From Echinarachnius parma (taxonomy: Eukaryota > Echinodermata > Echinoidea > Clypeasteroida > Echinarachniidae), in the NCBI GenBank assembly GCA_037951105.1, contig JBAMJV010007117.1, positions 1 through 64,000 on the forward strand: a stretch of 64,000 nucleotides of DNA, read 5' to 3'. Under the pieces are notes generated by a model, which was not told the DNA's origin, did no database searches, and saw only the letters and a program-made list of their open reading frames with translations. Every line of letters starts with the position of its first letter. Positions within the stretch are counted from its first letter, which is position 1. A program made the position numbers and the translations under genes. Shown here in pieces: positions 1-57,958 of this stretch.

Positions 1-820
1 GGTCATAATTGAGATGTCATATTTAGGTCCAATTAATAACATTGGCCCGACATCAATTTCGCAACCATGTACCGATCTCTTAAATTGCTACCAGATCCAA
101 CATCAGCACAATATCGGACTGACGTCATAGTAGAGATGTCATATTTATGTAGGAGTAATGACATCCGCCCGATATCTATTTCACAACCTTTTACCGACCT
201 TTAAAATTGCTATAAGTTTCGACATCTGTGCGGTATAGGCCCAAAGTCATATTTAGGATGTCATATTTATGTCTAATTAATAACTTTGACCCGACATCAA
301 TTTTACAACATTTTACCGACCCCTTAAATTGCTACCAGTTTCAACATCGGCGCGATATTAGCTCGACGTCATTTATGAGATGACATATTCATGTTGGATC
401 ATTGACATCGGCCCGACATCAGTTTTACAACCATTTACCGACCTCTTAAATTGCTACCAGCTCGAACATCGGGGCGATATAAGGCCGACTTTATATTTGA
501 GATGTCATATTCATGTCGAATTATTAACATCGGCACAACATCAATTTAATGACTATTTACTGACTAGTTTTATTGCTGCCATTTATGACGTCGGCAGGAT
601 ATCGTTTAGTTGAGATGTCATATTGATGTCCAATAAAAAAAAAACATTGGTCCGACATCCATTTTACAACCGTTTACCGACTTCTTTAATTGCTACCAGT
701 TACAACATCGGCGCGAAATTAGACCGACGTCATTTATGAGATGTCATATTCATGTCGAATCATTGGCACCGGCACAACATGAATTTAATGACCATTTGCC
801 GAGTTGTTTTATTGCTGCAA
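1..820. repeat. Tandem satellite, about 120-bp period, seven copies
   Basis: The phrase GAGATGTCATATT (with variants) recurs near 11, 133, 256, 377, 499, 612 and 738, giving a period of about 121 bases. Each unit also carries a variant of 'cccgacatcaatttcacaacc' and 'ttaaattgctaccag'. Copies have diverged by substitutions and small indels. The array is cut by the left edge of the window. I see no credible coding sequence in it. Confidence 0.85.
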
Positions 821-1652
821 GTTCTTATACCCCCGTCACACATATCTACGCTCTCGCGCCGATCTCGCGCCGCTCCTAATCCCATTCATACAATTGGAAG
901 CGTGTGTGAGGACGTGGGGGAGAGCGTGTGGAGGTCGTGGGGAGAGCGGCGTTCATTGTTCGCTATTGTTTGATTGTACACTTTTCTTGGCCACTCTCGC
1001 GGCGCTCGCGCTGCGTCCAAGTTAAATTAGCAAATTGGCAACGCAGTGGGCAATGAATGGGAAGATTATCTCACATGCGTCAATAGATATCCTTCCATGA
1101 ATGCACAGTCAATAGCTCGATGAACAAAAGAGCAGGACGTAGGAGCTCGGCGTTCGCTTTGGACATGTTGAAAACGAACTTGGGTCTTCGGCGATCTACT
1201 CTTTTGTTCAGGGGCTATTGTATGTCCATGCATGGGAGGATATCTTTTCACACAAGTGTCAAAATCTTCTCACTCATTCCCAAGTTGAACAAAAGACATT
1301 CTTGCAGATCTATTCCAGCACTTCTGCTAGTGGACGCTATAGCCTAGGCTATAGATTGCGAAGTTTGACACGTTTCAACTATAGGTAAAATGATGTCACA
1401 ATTTAAAATGGCATGTCCGGGCAAAAATAATGTACATTTGGGAGAAACTCAATTCCTGGCTAAAATGTGGCATGGCGGCATACAAATTATATGAGGCTCC
1501 AATGAATGGGGACATACGCACACCCTATGTATGCATTATGAACACAGATTTCCCCAATTTTTATATCGATGGTACAGACACCCCCATTTCCCCAAAAGTT
1601 ATGTTTCCAAATTACATTTGTCTGAATTGCATACTAACAATCATTATGATAT

Positions 1653-1717
<65 letters not shown>

Positions 1718-2120
1718 ATAATAATAATAATAATAACAATGATAGTGAACAATAATAACCCTCCCCATCCCCTCCACCCCAGTTTTCAAAACAGATCTAC
1801 GCCAAGAGCATGCGTAGTGTGCTAGTAGAAACGCACTGAGTGTGTTCAACTACATGCGTGCATGGTATAGGATCGCAGAGAGCGTGTTGAGATCGTGTCG
1901 AGAGCGTAGAGCAAATGGTCTCGTCTCATTGTTATGAGCTATTGTTAAAGATACACGGAGCGTGCACAGTGAATAGCTCGGAAAGCGTGGCCAAAGCGCA
2001 CGGAGAGCGTGTTTAGATCGTGGCAAGAGCGTGAACGAGCTACCATTGTGTCAATCGCTCGATTTGTCGGCGCTTCCCCTGCGCTTTGATCAAAATGTTT
2101 TTTTTTTGTATAAGTACAAG
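820..2120. repeat. Decayed hairpin-like repeats with GAGAGCGTG motifs
   Basis: Two GC-richer patches (about 840-1020 and 1850-2090) share repeated GAGAGCGTG and GATCGTG words. Between them is an inverted repeat: the segment near 1085-1132 (AGATATCC...CAAAAGAGC) is nearly reverse-complementary to 1196-1247 (CTCTTTTGTTCAGG...GGATATCT). This looks like a non-autonomous DNA element with subterminal palindromes. No transposase-like frame was seen. Confidence 0.45.
1650..1737. repeat. ACT/AAT trinucleotide microsatellite
   Basis: An uninterrupted run of ACT units, about 24 in number, passes directly into AAT units. Reading frames across it give artificial poly-Thr or poly-Leu translations and are not genes. 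Confidence 0.95.
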
Positions 2121-2235
2121 GAATAGCGACCCTCTCCTCGTATAATGAATAGCGACCTCGATTTTGTATAATGAATAGCGACCCTCTTCTCATATAATGA
2201 ATAGCGGTCCTTTTCTCGTATTATTAAAAGCGAAC
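2120..2235. repeat. Minisatellite of GAATAGCGACC units, about four copies
   Basis: Units beginning GAATAGCG(A/G)(C/T)C and ending CGTATAAT or a close variant follow each other with a period of roughly 26-30 bases. The last copy is the most diverged. It directly follows the GAGAGCGTG repeat patch. Confidence 0.7.
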
Positions 2236-3590
2236 CTTTAATAATATGTCATCCATGGCTCTAATTTATTTATTATTCAATCAACCACTTTCATATTTGG
2301 TATCAATAAGCAGGTCAAGCTCTACAAGTTGCAATCATAAACATTTTTATGGTCACCATATTAGGGCGCTATTTACGATAATATGATGAGCTGTTATCAG
2401 AGCTGTTTCCGCCAAATGGACTGTTATCAAGTAGGCAAATTTAACTTTTTAACATAATCTTGTAATATTACATATTCTGGAACATAGATTATGACATTTC
2501 TGTGGAATTAAATGGGTTTTAGAGGCCCATTAGCTCCGCAAAAGTATTGTGGAGGTGACCTTCACACGATATATCAGACACATTACGAACAGATAATTTA
2601 CGTATGCATTTTTTTCAATTTTTACCCTATAAACCTAAACCAAACAGATTTTTGTTCAAATAAAAATGTTTTTAGACATCATAAGAAAACCCATTAGCAG
2701 ATTTTAATCACAAACATATACAAATAGATCTAAATTATATTTGATTTAATTCTTATTATATTAATTGTTTTGCGCCATTTCGTCTTTAATAACATAGAAA
2801 AACAAGAGAAATCTCCATTCAATTAATTTCAGGTCATGACAACCTGTTACCGATGATTCTCATAGAGTTTTACCAGAAAAACACCCAAACTTAACTTGTT
2901 TACTAAAAAAAAAAAAAAAAAAGGAAAAACATGCTCTTCAGTTTATGGTTACTATGGCAACACAAAGTGGCCAATCTAGTCAAAGTTTATACCAAAATGT
3001 TTGCAATAAGATTTTAGGAAAAGTCAGCAAATTTGGTGACAATCGAATGAACACTTTGAAAGAGGTGATCGAAAGAATTGGGCTTGATATAGGGTTAAAG
3101 TATTTGAAAACGCCCGCTTTCGTCATCTACCACAATTGTGTTCAAGAATATTTCATTGCTTATATGTTAATGTAACGATTAGGGCATAACAAATCAGAAA
3201 ATTAATATTTTAGCAATTTGTTTGTATTTGTTTAAATAATTTATTATCGCATGTTTGCTGCGAGCAAAAACTATGACGCAGCCACATGCGAACGAAAGTG
3301 CACAACGGGTACATATAGCCGGAATGGGCGGGTAAATAAGCTGGTGCATTTTTATCCGATCTCAGCGGCGCGCATTAAACTTTCTACTGTTATATTTGCA
3401 TTAAACAAACTTAGATTCGGATCTTACCACATGTGCCCTTTTTAATACAGATGTATTTCACATATATTGATCAATTCATCCGGACAATATAAATGTTTTT
3501 GGTAACTTTCCAACTGACAATATTTCGCTTGAATCATGTGAAAATTACTGATCTATATTTACGAGACGTTCGTTCTCAATTGACCATTAG
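2236..3590. other. AT-rich non-coding sequence upstream of the first visible HYR exon
   Basis: This stretch is AT-rich and includes an A-rich run near 2905-2923. A 76-codon open frame at 2945-3175 was examined but not accepted. No signal-peptide exon or promoter for the receptor gene was recognised. The last 30 bases hold the motif TTTACGAGACGTTCGTT and the acceptor of HYR exon 1, so at least the right end is intron. Confidence 0.5.
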
Positions 3591-50400
<46,810 letters not shown>

Positions 50401-50402
<2 letters not shown>

Positions 50403-50406
50403 TAAA
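50401..50406 (+). terminator. AATAAA overlapping the receptor stop codon
   Basis: AATAAA begins within the TAA stop. If used it would give an almost absent 3'UTR. A more ordinary candidate is AATAAA at 51163-51168. Confidence 0.35.
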
Positions 50407-51162
50407 GCAAGAGAGTGCCCGCCAGTCTTTGTTGTCCATTATAGAGTACCGAAATGTGTCGTCACAGCTATTAATTGTCATGGGTAACGTTCGAAACAAT
50501 GTCAGGCAAGTCGGAAATGCGTGACCTAGCGGTTGATAATAAGGCAGTCATCCAGCTGCAACGTACTACCGAAAGCCCGAATAAGAGGATAAATTGTTTA
50601 GAACCATTTCTATCTCATATGGAAAGAATGAGACGTCACTAACTTCTGATCCATTACATAGAATTAACAAAATAGTTGGAAAATGCATCAGATATACCTG
50701 AATCACTAGCTACTATACCTATAAACATGATAAACGAGAATAAGATTATACGTACGGATCATCGAAGACTGCCTGAAGTTGCATAAATTAACAATTAGTG
50801 TTTGCTTCTTTATTGTCTATGAATAATTTACGCGTAAAAGCAGCTTAGAGCACATGTTTCCCCTCATCAACTGCAACGATTATTGTATTGTTCACATCAG
50901 TTCACAACATTTCTCTGCAGTAATATTGGTTTTGTAGCCATTTCATTCTAAATGGAACTATTATACTTCAAGTTAGCTTTAACACAACTTTGTTTGGGGA
51001 CAATCAATCATAAATTCATTGATATACCACACCAACACAAATACAAATAAATACTAATTCAAGGTCAATGAAGGTGAGTGCACTTTGTGTTTACGACCTC
51101 ATTTTCTTCATCGTATACTTTTATTTTATAAATTTACTTTTATTGTATTTGTATAAGCACTC

Positions 51163-51168
51163 AATAAA
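51163..51168 (+). terminator. Candidate polyadenylation signal of the receptor gene
   Basis: AATAAA in the context 'actcaataaaatagat', about 760 bases after the stop, in an AT-rich region with no intervening gene. Confidence 0.4.
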
Positions 51169-51636
51169 ATAGATAAATGACGTCATACAAAAGTGTAGAT
51201 TCACCTCATCTCCTCTCCTTATTATGACGGTGATGATCATCATCCTCATCACCGTCATCAACATCTTCATCATGATTGATCATCATCATTTTTCTTATAA
51301 GTCAAGACTCTATCAGTTGGAAATGATCGCGGATTTTCATAATCATATATATAATATTCCATTTTGGTGTTAGGGAAATAAATTACTGGATATATATAAT
51401 TTGAACAGATTATGTTTGCTTTTATTTTATATAATGAGTTCATAAAGACTTACAATGATTTCTTTATTGTTGTTGTTGTTGTAAACTATTAGAATATAAT
51501 CATTATAACAGGAAAATATTGTCTTATTGTATTGAATGTTGACATTTTGTTGGTTGTTCATTTATTTTACACAGAATCAAAGGCATCAAGAAACGTAATT
51601 AAAAAAAATTTCCAGTGTATAAAGCAACGGTTAAAA

Positions 51637-52022
51637 TTAAAGGGACTTAGTAACATTGTCCAAATCCTCAAAATAAAATGTTCACTCTAGCGGTTCCCTC
51701 ATACCTTGTTGTATTCGTATTAACAATAAAATCATGGGACAGGTTTCGGTTTTTAAAATTTCTCTTTCGTTACAAAGATATGTACGATCGAAGTATTCAG
51801 ATAAGAAAAACTCCGGGCGAGTTTTTCTTCTGTGTACAAAGTGAGTGCAGTGAGTTATTGAATATCACTTTGCATTTTTGCTCATTGCTTGGCCATGCAA
51901 TGTCCATTTGACTTGAAATTTTCACACAATACCCTGTGGACATATGAGATAACAATAATATACATTGCATCAACCATTCATCACTTTTTGCACATGTCAA
52001 CAAAGTTACTAGATCCCTTTAA
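51637..52022. mobile_element. TTAA-flanked MITE (family Q), copy 3, inverted
   Basis: TTAAAGGGACTTAGTAAC...ACTAGATCCCTTTAA, the reverse complement of the copies at 25411 and 29322, with more differences from them than they have from each other. Independent insertion downstream of the receptor gene. Confidence 0.9.
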
Positions 52023-52091
52023 GTTATGTTGAATTTTGGTCATTATCACATTTGTAGCTTGTTATTGTCTCTTTCAGTTTTGCTAAAGATA

Positions 52092-52623
52092 TTAAAGGGG
52101 TAGTTTAGTTTTGGTAGAGAGGGCGCTGCACATCACGATTTTGTTGTGAGGTAATGAAAAACTGAGTGTCGAATTTGAGAGAACATGCAATTTTAATGGC
52201 AGAATAAACTTTATTTGGTCAGAAACGGCTAAAATATCAATAAATATATATGATCTTATAATTATTTGGGGCCCAAATAATTAGATGAATTTTTCAAAAA
52301 ATCAAAAAAATGCATACACTTTTTCCAAAATGTTCAAAAGCGTTTTTTAAATAGTTGTTGATGATCTCTCTATTTAATCATGATTTCATTAAAACATCAC
52401 ATACATTATTTTGTATGAAAAATGGTTAAAACCAATGCCTTTTTAGAGAGCGCCCTCTTGTGTTTTAATGGCTCTTTTTAAATGATAATGGGCTTTTTAC
52501 TTAGTCGTTTGTAATTTTGTATACCTTTCTAGCATGGTGGAGTTATAACTAGTAGTTTATAATGTTACTGTCCACGTTTGGCTACTAAAGTTCAGCCTTA
52601 CCAAAACTGTACTACCCCTTTAA
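52092..52623. mobile_element. TTAA-flanked MITE (family P), copy 4, inverted
   Basis: TTAAAGGGGTAGTTTAGTTT to AAACTGTACTACCCCTTTAA with TTAA on both sides. It runs opposite to the copy at 61613 and shares 'gagcgccctcttgtgtttt', 'agcatggtggagttataact' and 'ggggcccaaataatta'. Confidence 0.9.
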
Positions 52624-54035
52624 CTGAAATATTTTGTCATTCGTGAAATACAGTATAGGTTAATCTAAGGAAATTAACAGTCTTCCGACATGTATGTTTT
52701 CTCTAAATGAACATGATCAAGCATTTCCGAAAATGTTGCAAATAGTCCTGAAATGGCTTTTCAATCTCTTTTATACACTTTATATGTTCACTGATTTTCT
52801 TTTTATTTGGAATGTGTTATACATGTATATGAATGTATTTTATTAAAAAAAAGAAGAAAAAAAAAATCGATTTATGATTATGTTGTTTCATAACATTGTT
52901 GGCTTATGGTCCTAAAGTATCGATTTCCAATTAACCGCTTTGCTGCACTTTACATATTTTACTTTAGATATTGTATCTTCTTTTTTTTTGTTGTTGTTGT
53001 ATGTATGTATGTATGTATGTATATATATACGGATATCGGAGACTAAATATAAAACATTACAACAACCATTGCCACATGCTATAATATAGTACCATGTGTA
53101 TCATCGTAACATTGATGGCTAATTATGACGAGCTTTCATCATTGTGAAAAATTACACACAACAACACTGCAATGCAATTGTTGTCCTGCGGCTATTTTTT
53201 ACAACAGTACTTTTAGCGCATTAACAATTTTGTGTCCATTGTTGTAAAAGCCCAGTTGCACTTTCCCTGGAATGACAGGGGTAAAATACATTATCATTGT
53301 ACATTTCATGTTAATGTCTAATAATAGCCCGGTCACAATATGACCGGATAGCGTAAACGTATGCCAAACGGACAATGATCTAGGGCAAGACAGGGGCTTA
53401 AAAGGCGACAGCAATTCGGTCTTTTGGTAAACTCATGACAGAGCTGCGGCGAGAAGACCATGGTTCATTATTTCATGAGGATTTCCCCAGAGTTGTTCGA
53501 TAACATTCCTGCACAAGTTTTCCCCAGCATCACCAAGCAACAAACATTATACATATTATACAGAGGTAACAGAGCCCCTCTTGATCCAAACTTGAAGTTA
53601 GCCATCCCACTCAGACAATTTTGCTTCTGGATCCAAGTATCGAGATAAGCGGTTCGGCTGGGGGTACCCCACTACACCATATCTGCCTTCGGAAAGTGAT
53701 CCATTAACTTTGTACAATTTCGACCAAACTCACTTGGAGCTTTCCAATTTCTTTTGTATATCTTGTTTTTGGCTTATGGTGACAGAAGAATAAAATGGGT
53801 TTTGATGTTTCCAATATCTACACCATCATGGATCTGCAAACAGTTTCCGACCATAGTCAAGAGTATATTAAAGACATCAATCATATCTTTTTGGGGGAAA
53901 ATATAAAGTTACTGGATCACACTAATCTATCTTGTTTCCAGTTTCTAAAGCTCCCCATTGAAAATTAAGACAACTTGAAACAAGTATTATTGATACAGAC
54001 GGAGACAATTATCACAATTTTCTAAAAATGGTAAC
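52624..54035. other. Intergenic AT-rich stretch, nothing coding recognised
   Basis: Contains a GTAT run at about 52999-53022 and T-rich tracts. Short open frames at 53460-53648 and elsewhere have no recognisable domain, good splice context or neighbours that support them. Confidence 0.5.
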
Positions 54036-54845
54036 ATTAATTTTAAAGAATAATTGAATGAATAATTTCCTTGATGATATATATATGTCTGAAAAGCTAT
54101 GTGTCTCTTCTTTTATTTGATATACAACTTATGGCACATAATTCACGCATGACTGAATTAGAACGATAGAAAGTGGTGTTACCAAAATTCAATTTGCGCG
54201 CAGAAATTGCAAGTTTGGGTGATGTTTTGGGTAGAGTTTTAAGAGTAGTAAACGTACTTATTTTGAAAAAGGACAGACACCGCATGAAAATTCATAATTT
54301 TATCTTTTATATGACACCTCATGATTAAAAAATAAATTATATATGCCAGAGAACGAATACAATGAAAACATGCTTGATTCCAGCCCAAATGAGTAACTTT
54401 CCTGATATAGCCTGTTTCCTGATCCCCATGTTTGTGTAAATTCACTCATGCATCAAAGTCCATTGTCAGCTGCTAGTCAGGAAAGCTGAGCGACTTCTTA
54501 CTCAACTTTCACTCATTCGGGCAGAAATCAGGCATGTTTTCATTGTACTCGTTCTCTGGCATAAATCATTTATTTTTTTAGCATGAGGTGTCATGTAAAA
54601 GATACAAATATGAACTTTTATGTGGTGTTTGTCCTTTTTAAAAATAAGTACGCTTACAACTCTTAAAACTCACCCAAACTTCAAATTTATGCGTGCAAAT
54701 TGAATATTGGTAACACCACTTTCCATTGTTCTAATTCAGTCATGCTTGAAGTATGTGCCATAAGTTGAACATCAAATGAAAGAAGAGACACAGAGCTTTC
54801 CAGGCATATATATATCATCAATTAAATTATTCTTTATGACAGAAA
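54035..54845. mobile_element. Long foldback element, arms about 370 bases
   Basis: The left arm (about 54040-54420) is reverse-complementary with mismatches to the right arm (about 54470-54840). Examples: 'gtgtctcttcttttatttgat' pairs with 'atcaaatgaaagaagagacac', 'gaaagtggtgttaccaa' with 'ttggtaacaccactttc', 'gagaacgaatacaatgaaaac' with 'gttttcattgtactcgttctc'. The spacer is about 50 bases. No coding capacity. Confidence 0.85.
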
Positions 54846-55359
54846 ATTTCTGCCATGAAACCCGGTTTCGTTTTTTCTGGGACACGGTGTATTAGAAACA
54901 CGAATCGTGGCCACTGTATAGACTGGACAGCAAAATGTGCATTCACATACACCTGTGTGCCCACACAATGGAAACAATAAAAGTGACCATTGTAGACAGG
55001 TAACTTCAGTCTATAGACAGTTTCCATTGCATTGTTTTCCTCTGTAGGGGATCCCATTCGAGGCAGGTTTGACTGCTGCACTGTTCATTTATACATAATT
55101 ATGTCCACTTTATGTTCAAAAGTGCAGTTAGAAGATTTACGCCCTCTGTTGATCGATCACAGGTCGAACACTTCATTGTGAGAAAGGTGAAGGTTGAATT
55201 TGTCATTGGAAATTAAAACAATAATTTGCGCTCTGATCTGTTTATTTGAGACGAGTCTCAATGCGTAAATCTAATTGGTTTAAACGCACGAATTTTCTGA
55301 CTTACAATAAACTGTAACTTGCAGTCGATTGTATCCCTTTCTGCAACGCGGCCCTGGTA

Positions 55360-55452
55360 ATTGGTAGCCATTGTAAAGCGCTTAGAGATGATTATCAATC
55401 ATATTAGGCGCTATATAAATCGAGTATATTATCATTATTATTATTATTTATA
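55360..55452 (+). mobile_element. SINE/LINE 3'-tail-like fragment
   Basis: 'ttgtaaagcgcttagag', then 'aggcgctatataaat' and a run of ATT units, is the common 3' end of CR1/L2-type LINEs and SINEs that borrow it. The 5' limit is not clear. Confidence 0.55.
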
Positions 55453-55639
55453 TAGTCAATATTATCGTCAATATCATAATGTGGACCGAATCGGGCAAAC
55501 ACGTGCAATTTTGTTGGCAAATCATGAAAATTGTATCCTCTTCTTCGGGCAACTAAGAGGTGGTGACCCTTTAGAATTGGGGTCAGGAACTGAACTATGC
55601 ATGGAGGATGATACTAGGAGCAAAAGTGCGCAGTCACGG

Positions 55640-55805
55640 TCCCGCCCACCCCCACCCCACACCCACCCTCACCCTCCCCCCACCCCCAACACGCACAAAT
55701 GTGTCGGTACACCGATTGTGACGAGTATGACATCTAACATATTTAATAGTTATTGGTAATGCAACCGCCCTCCTTCAACCCCCCCCCCCCCCCCCCCCCA
55801 ACACA
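55640..55805. repeat. C-rich duplicated segment with poly-C
   Basis: Two copies of a C-run followed by 'acacacaaat(a/g)tgtcggtacac' and 'gacgagtatgacat' occur at about 55645-55740 and 55778-55855. The second has about 20 consecutive C. Confidence 0.75.
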
Positions 55806-56776
55806 CACAAATATGTCGGTACACCCATGATTATGACGAGTATGACATTTTGCATATTTAACAGTCTCGGTCCGATGGAGATTATGCAGGGTATCGAAAG
55901 CTTAGCTTAGGCCCCCAACATTACTGACTAAGCGATTTTGAGCAGCCTTCCTCTTTCGTTTCTTCGAAATATGTATTATTACAAGCGTGTCGTATTTGGT
56001 GTTTGAGGAAGTACCAGTTGAAAATTTGAATAATAATGATGACAAGGAGATATTACCAGCTCTATTTTCATGACAAAACATCAACACGCGCCATTAACCA
56101 CACACTCCGTATTGTTTACACATGGCGTAGCTATATTATGCGATGGATGGGGTCACGGGGGAGGCTTGGGGGCTTGTCCCACCAATAATTTGATAAACAC
56201 AATACAAAATATAAGAGAAAACATTGTACATATTCATTAATACATAGAGTGCGACCTAACCCCCCCCCCCCCCCCACACACACACACAATAATATACGTG
56301 TCCCCCATACAGTCCGACCACGCTATACGCCACTGATTATTTACATTCAATATGTTCAAACGCATTATGAACTTATTATTCTGATACCATAGAAATCCCC
56401 CTTTCATTCCATTTTATTACAATACATGTATAACGAAACAAATCTATATTTCGCCTCGGCGTAAATAAACCACAAAAATGTTGACAATTATGAGGAAGTT
56501 GATTTTTTAGAATCTGAACTATTTTTTATTCCTGCTCTATGTGGAATAACGGAAGGTCGGAAAATTTCAGCGAGTTCAACATTTGAAGTACAATTTCTTG
56601 ATATACGGTGATTTATGCTTGCCAGATTATTTACATCAACGACATTAATTATTGAGGCTGCAACTCAATTCAGCAGAATCTGAATCATTTCAGTATTTGC
56701 TGCTCTGCTTGGGAGGAATGCAAGCATAAACGGTTTTCTCCAACTCCATAATTTTGCTTAAAATTTGGAAACCACT

Positions 56777-56846
56777 ATGGGGCGAAAACTACTCATCTTA
56801 GTTAGTCTGCTGACAGTTGGATTATGCATCTCTATGATACAGGCTG
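56777..56846 (+). CDS. Mucin-like membrane protein, exon 1: signal peptide
   Basis: The ATG at 56777 opens MGRKLLILVSLLTVGLCISM, a classic signal peptide (short basic start, 15-residue hydrophobic core), then IQA as a plausible cleavage site. The exon ends in phase 1 at GTAAGA. The start was chosen because no upstream ATG lies in frame close by and the hydrophobic core follows directly. Confidence 0.6.
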
Positions 56847-57099
56847 GTAAGATGATAATCAGGTTCTTTGAGTGGCAATCTCCACGTTCGCCGATGTGTT
56901 CTATCTGTCAAATAGCGCAAACGTTGCATTATGCAATTTGTATCGTTGTTGGTCTAAAATATCGCCTATATGATTCGATGTGGCAAATATACCACCTCCA
57001 TTGACCGCGATAGAATATAAAACCTGGTAATAATTTGTAACAACCATTTCAGACTGAAACGAATTATGTGTGTTGATATTACAATTTTACAAATAAAAA

Positions 57100-57625
57100 A
57101 GTTGTGCATCATCACAATAATCTCCATCATCATTACCATCATCCTTTATATCATGATCATGATCATCATGATCATCATAACCATCATCATTATCATCATC
57201 ATCATCATCATCACCATCGTTTATTCGTCGACATCGTCATCATTCTAATAACCATCATCTTCATAAACATCGTCATTAATTATTATTATTATCATCATCG
57301 TCATAATAATCATCATCATCAGCTTCAACATCACCATCATCATGTGCATCATCACAATCATCTCCATCTTCATTACCATCATCATCAACCTTTTCATTAC
57401 CATCACCATTATCATTATCATTATCATTATCATCATCATCATCAGCTGCAGCATCGTTATGATCACCATTACTAATGATACCATTCCTCGTCGAGATCGT
57501 CATCATTCTAATAACCATCATCTTCATAAACATCGTCATTAATTATTATTATTATCATCGTCATCATCGTCATCATCATCATCATCATCATCATTACCAT
57601 CATCGCCATCATCGTCATCATCGTC

Positions 57626-57662
<37 letters not shown>

Positions 57663-57715
57663 CCATCATCATCATCATTGTCATCATCATTATCTCCATC
57701 ATCAGAATTTGTAAT
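57100..57715. repeat. ATC/CAT microsatellite complex with an internal 258-bp duplication
   Basis: Over 600 bases of ATC/CAT/ATT units. The segment 'gtcatcattctaataaccatc' plus 'ttcataaacatcgtcattaa' occurs at about 57234-57275 and again at 57498-57540, so a longer unit was duplicated. The many His-, Met- or Asp-rich open frames across it are artefacts. It lies in intron 1 of the mucin-like gene. Confidence 0.95.
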
Positions 57716-57754
57716 CACATATGATTAGACAATTAATATACTATTCTACTCCAG

Positions 57755-57958
57755 TTACGACCATTCCTCCATCAACATCTGAACCGACTACGGCAGCAGC
57801 AACAACCACGACCACAAGTCCGACTACAACGCTGACAACTACAGCCCCTCAGACGCCATCAGATACGATTACCACAACCATTGCGACGACGACGGAGGTG
57901 GATACAACGACGATTTCATCGGCGTCGAATGACAGTCCAACAACGCAGCTTCCGCAGG
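57755..57958 (+). CDS. Mucin-like membrane protein, exon 2: Thr/Ser/Pro-rich stalk
   Basis: 204 bases, phase 1-1, about 68 residues, of which more than half are Thr, Ser or Pro (e.g. TTTTTSPTTTLTTTAPQTPS). No cysteines. Such segments carry dense O-glycans and act as extended stalks. The codon choice is varied (ACG, ACA, ACC, ACT), unlike a microsatellite, which supports real coding. Donor GTACGT. Confidence 0.65.

Noticed and set aside
2945-3175. 76-codon open frame ending VQEYFIAYMLM, faintly like the end of a NACHT/NLR helical region
   Set aside because: Too short, no second conserved motif, preceded by an A-rich run and repeats. The resemblance rests on a few residues.
57066-57714. Histidine-, methionine- or aspartate-rich open frames on both strands
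   Set aside because: Products of the ATC/CAT microsatellite, which is open in most frames.
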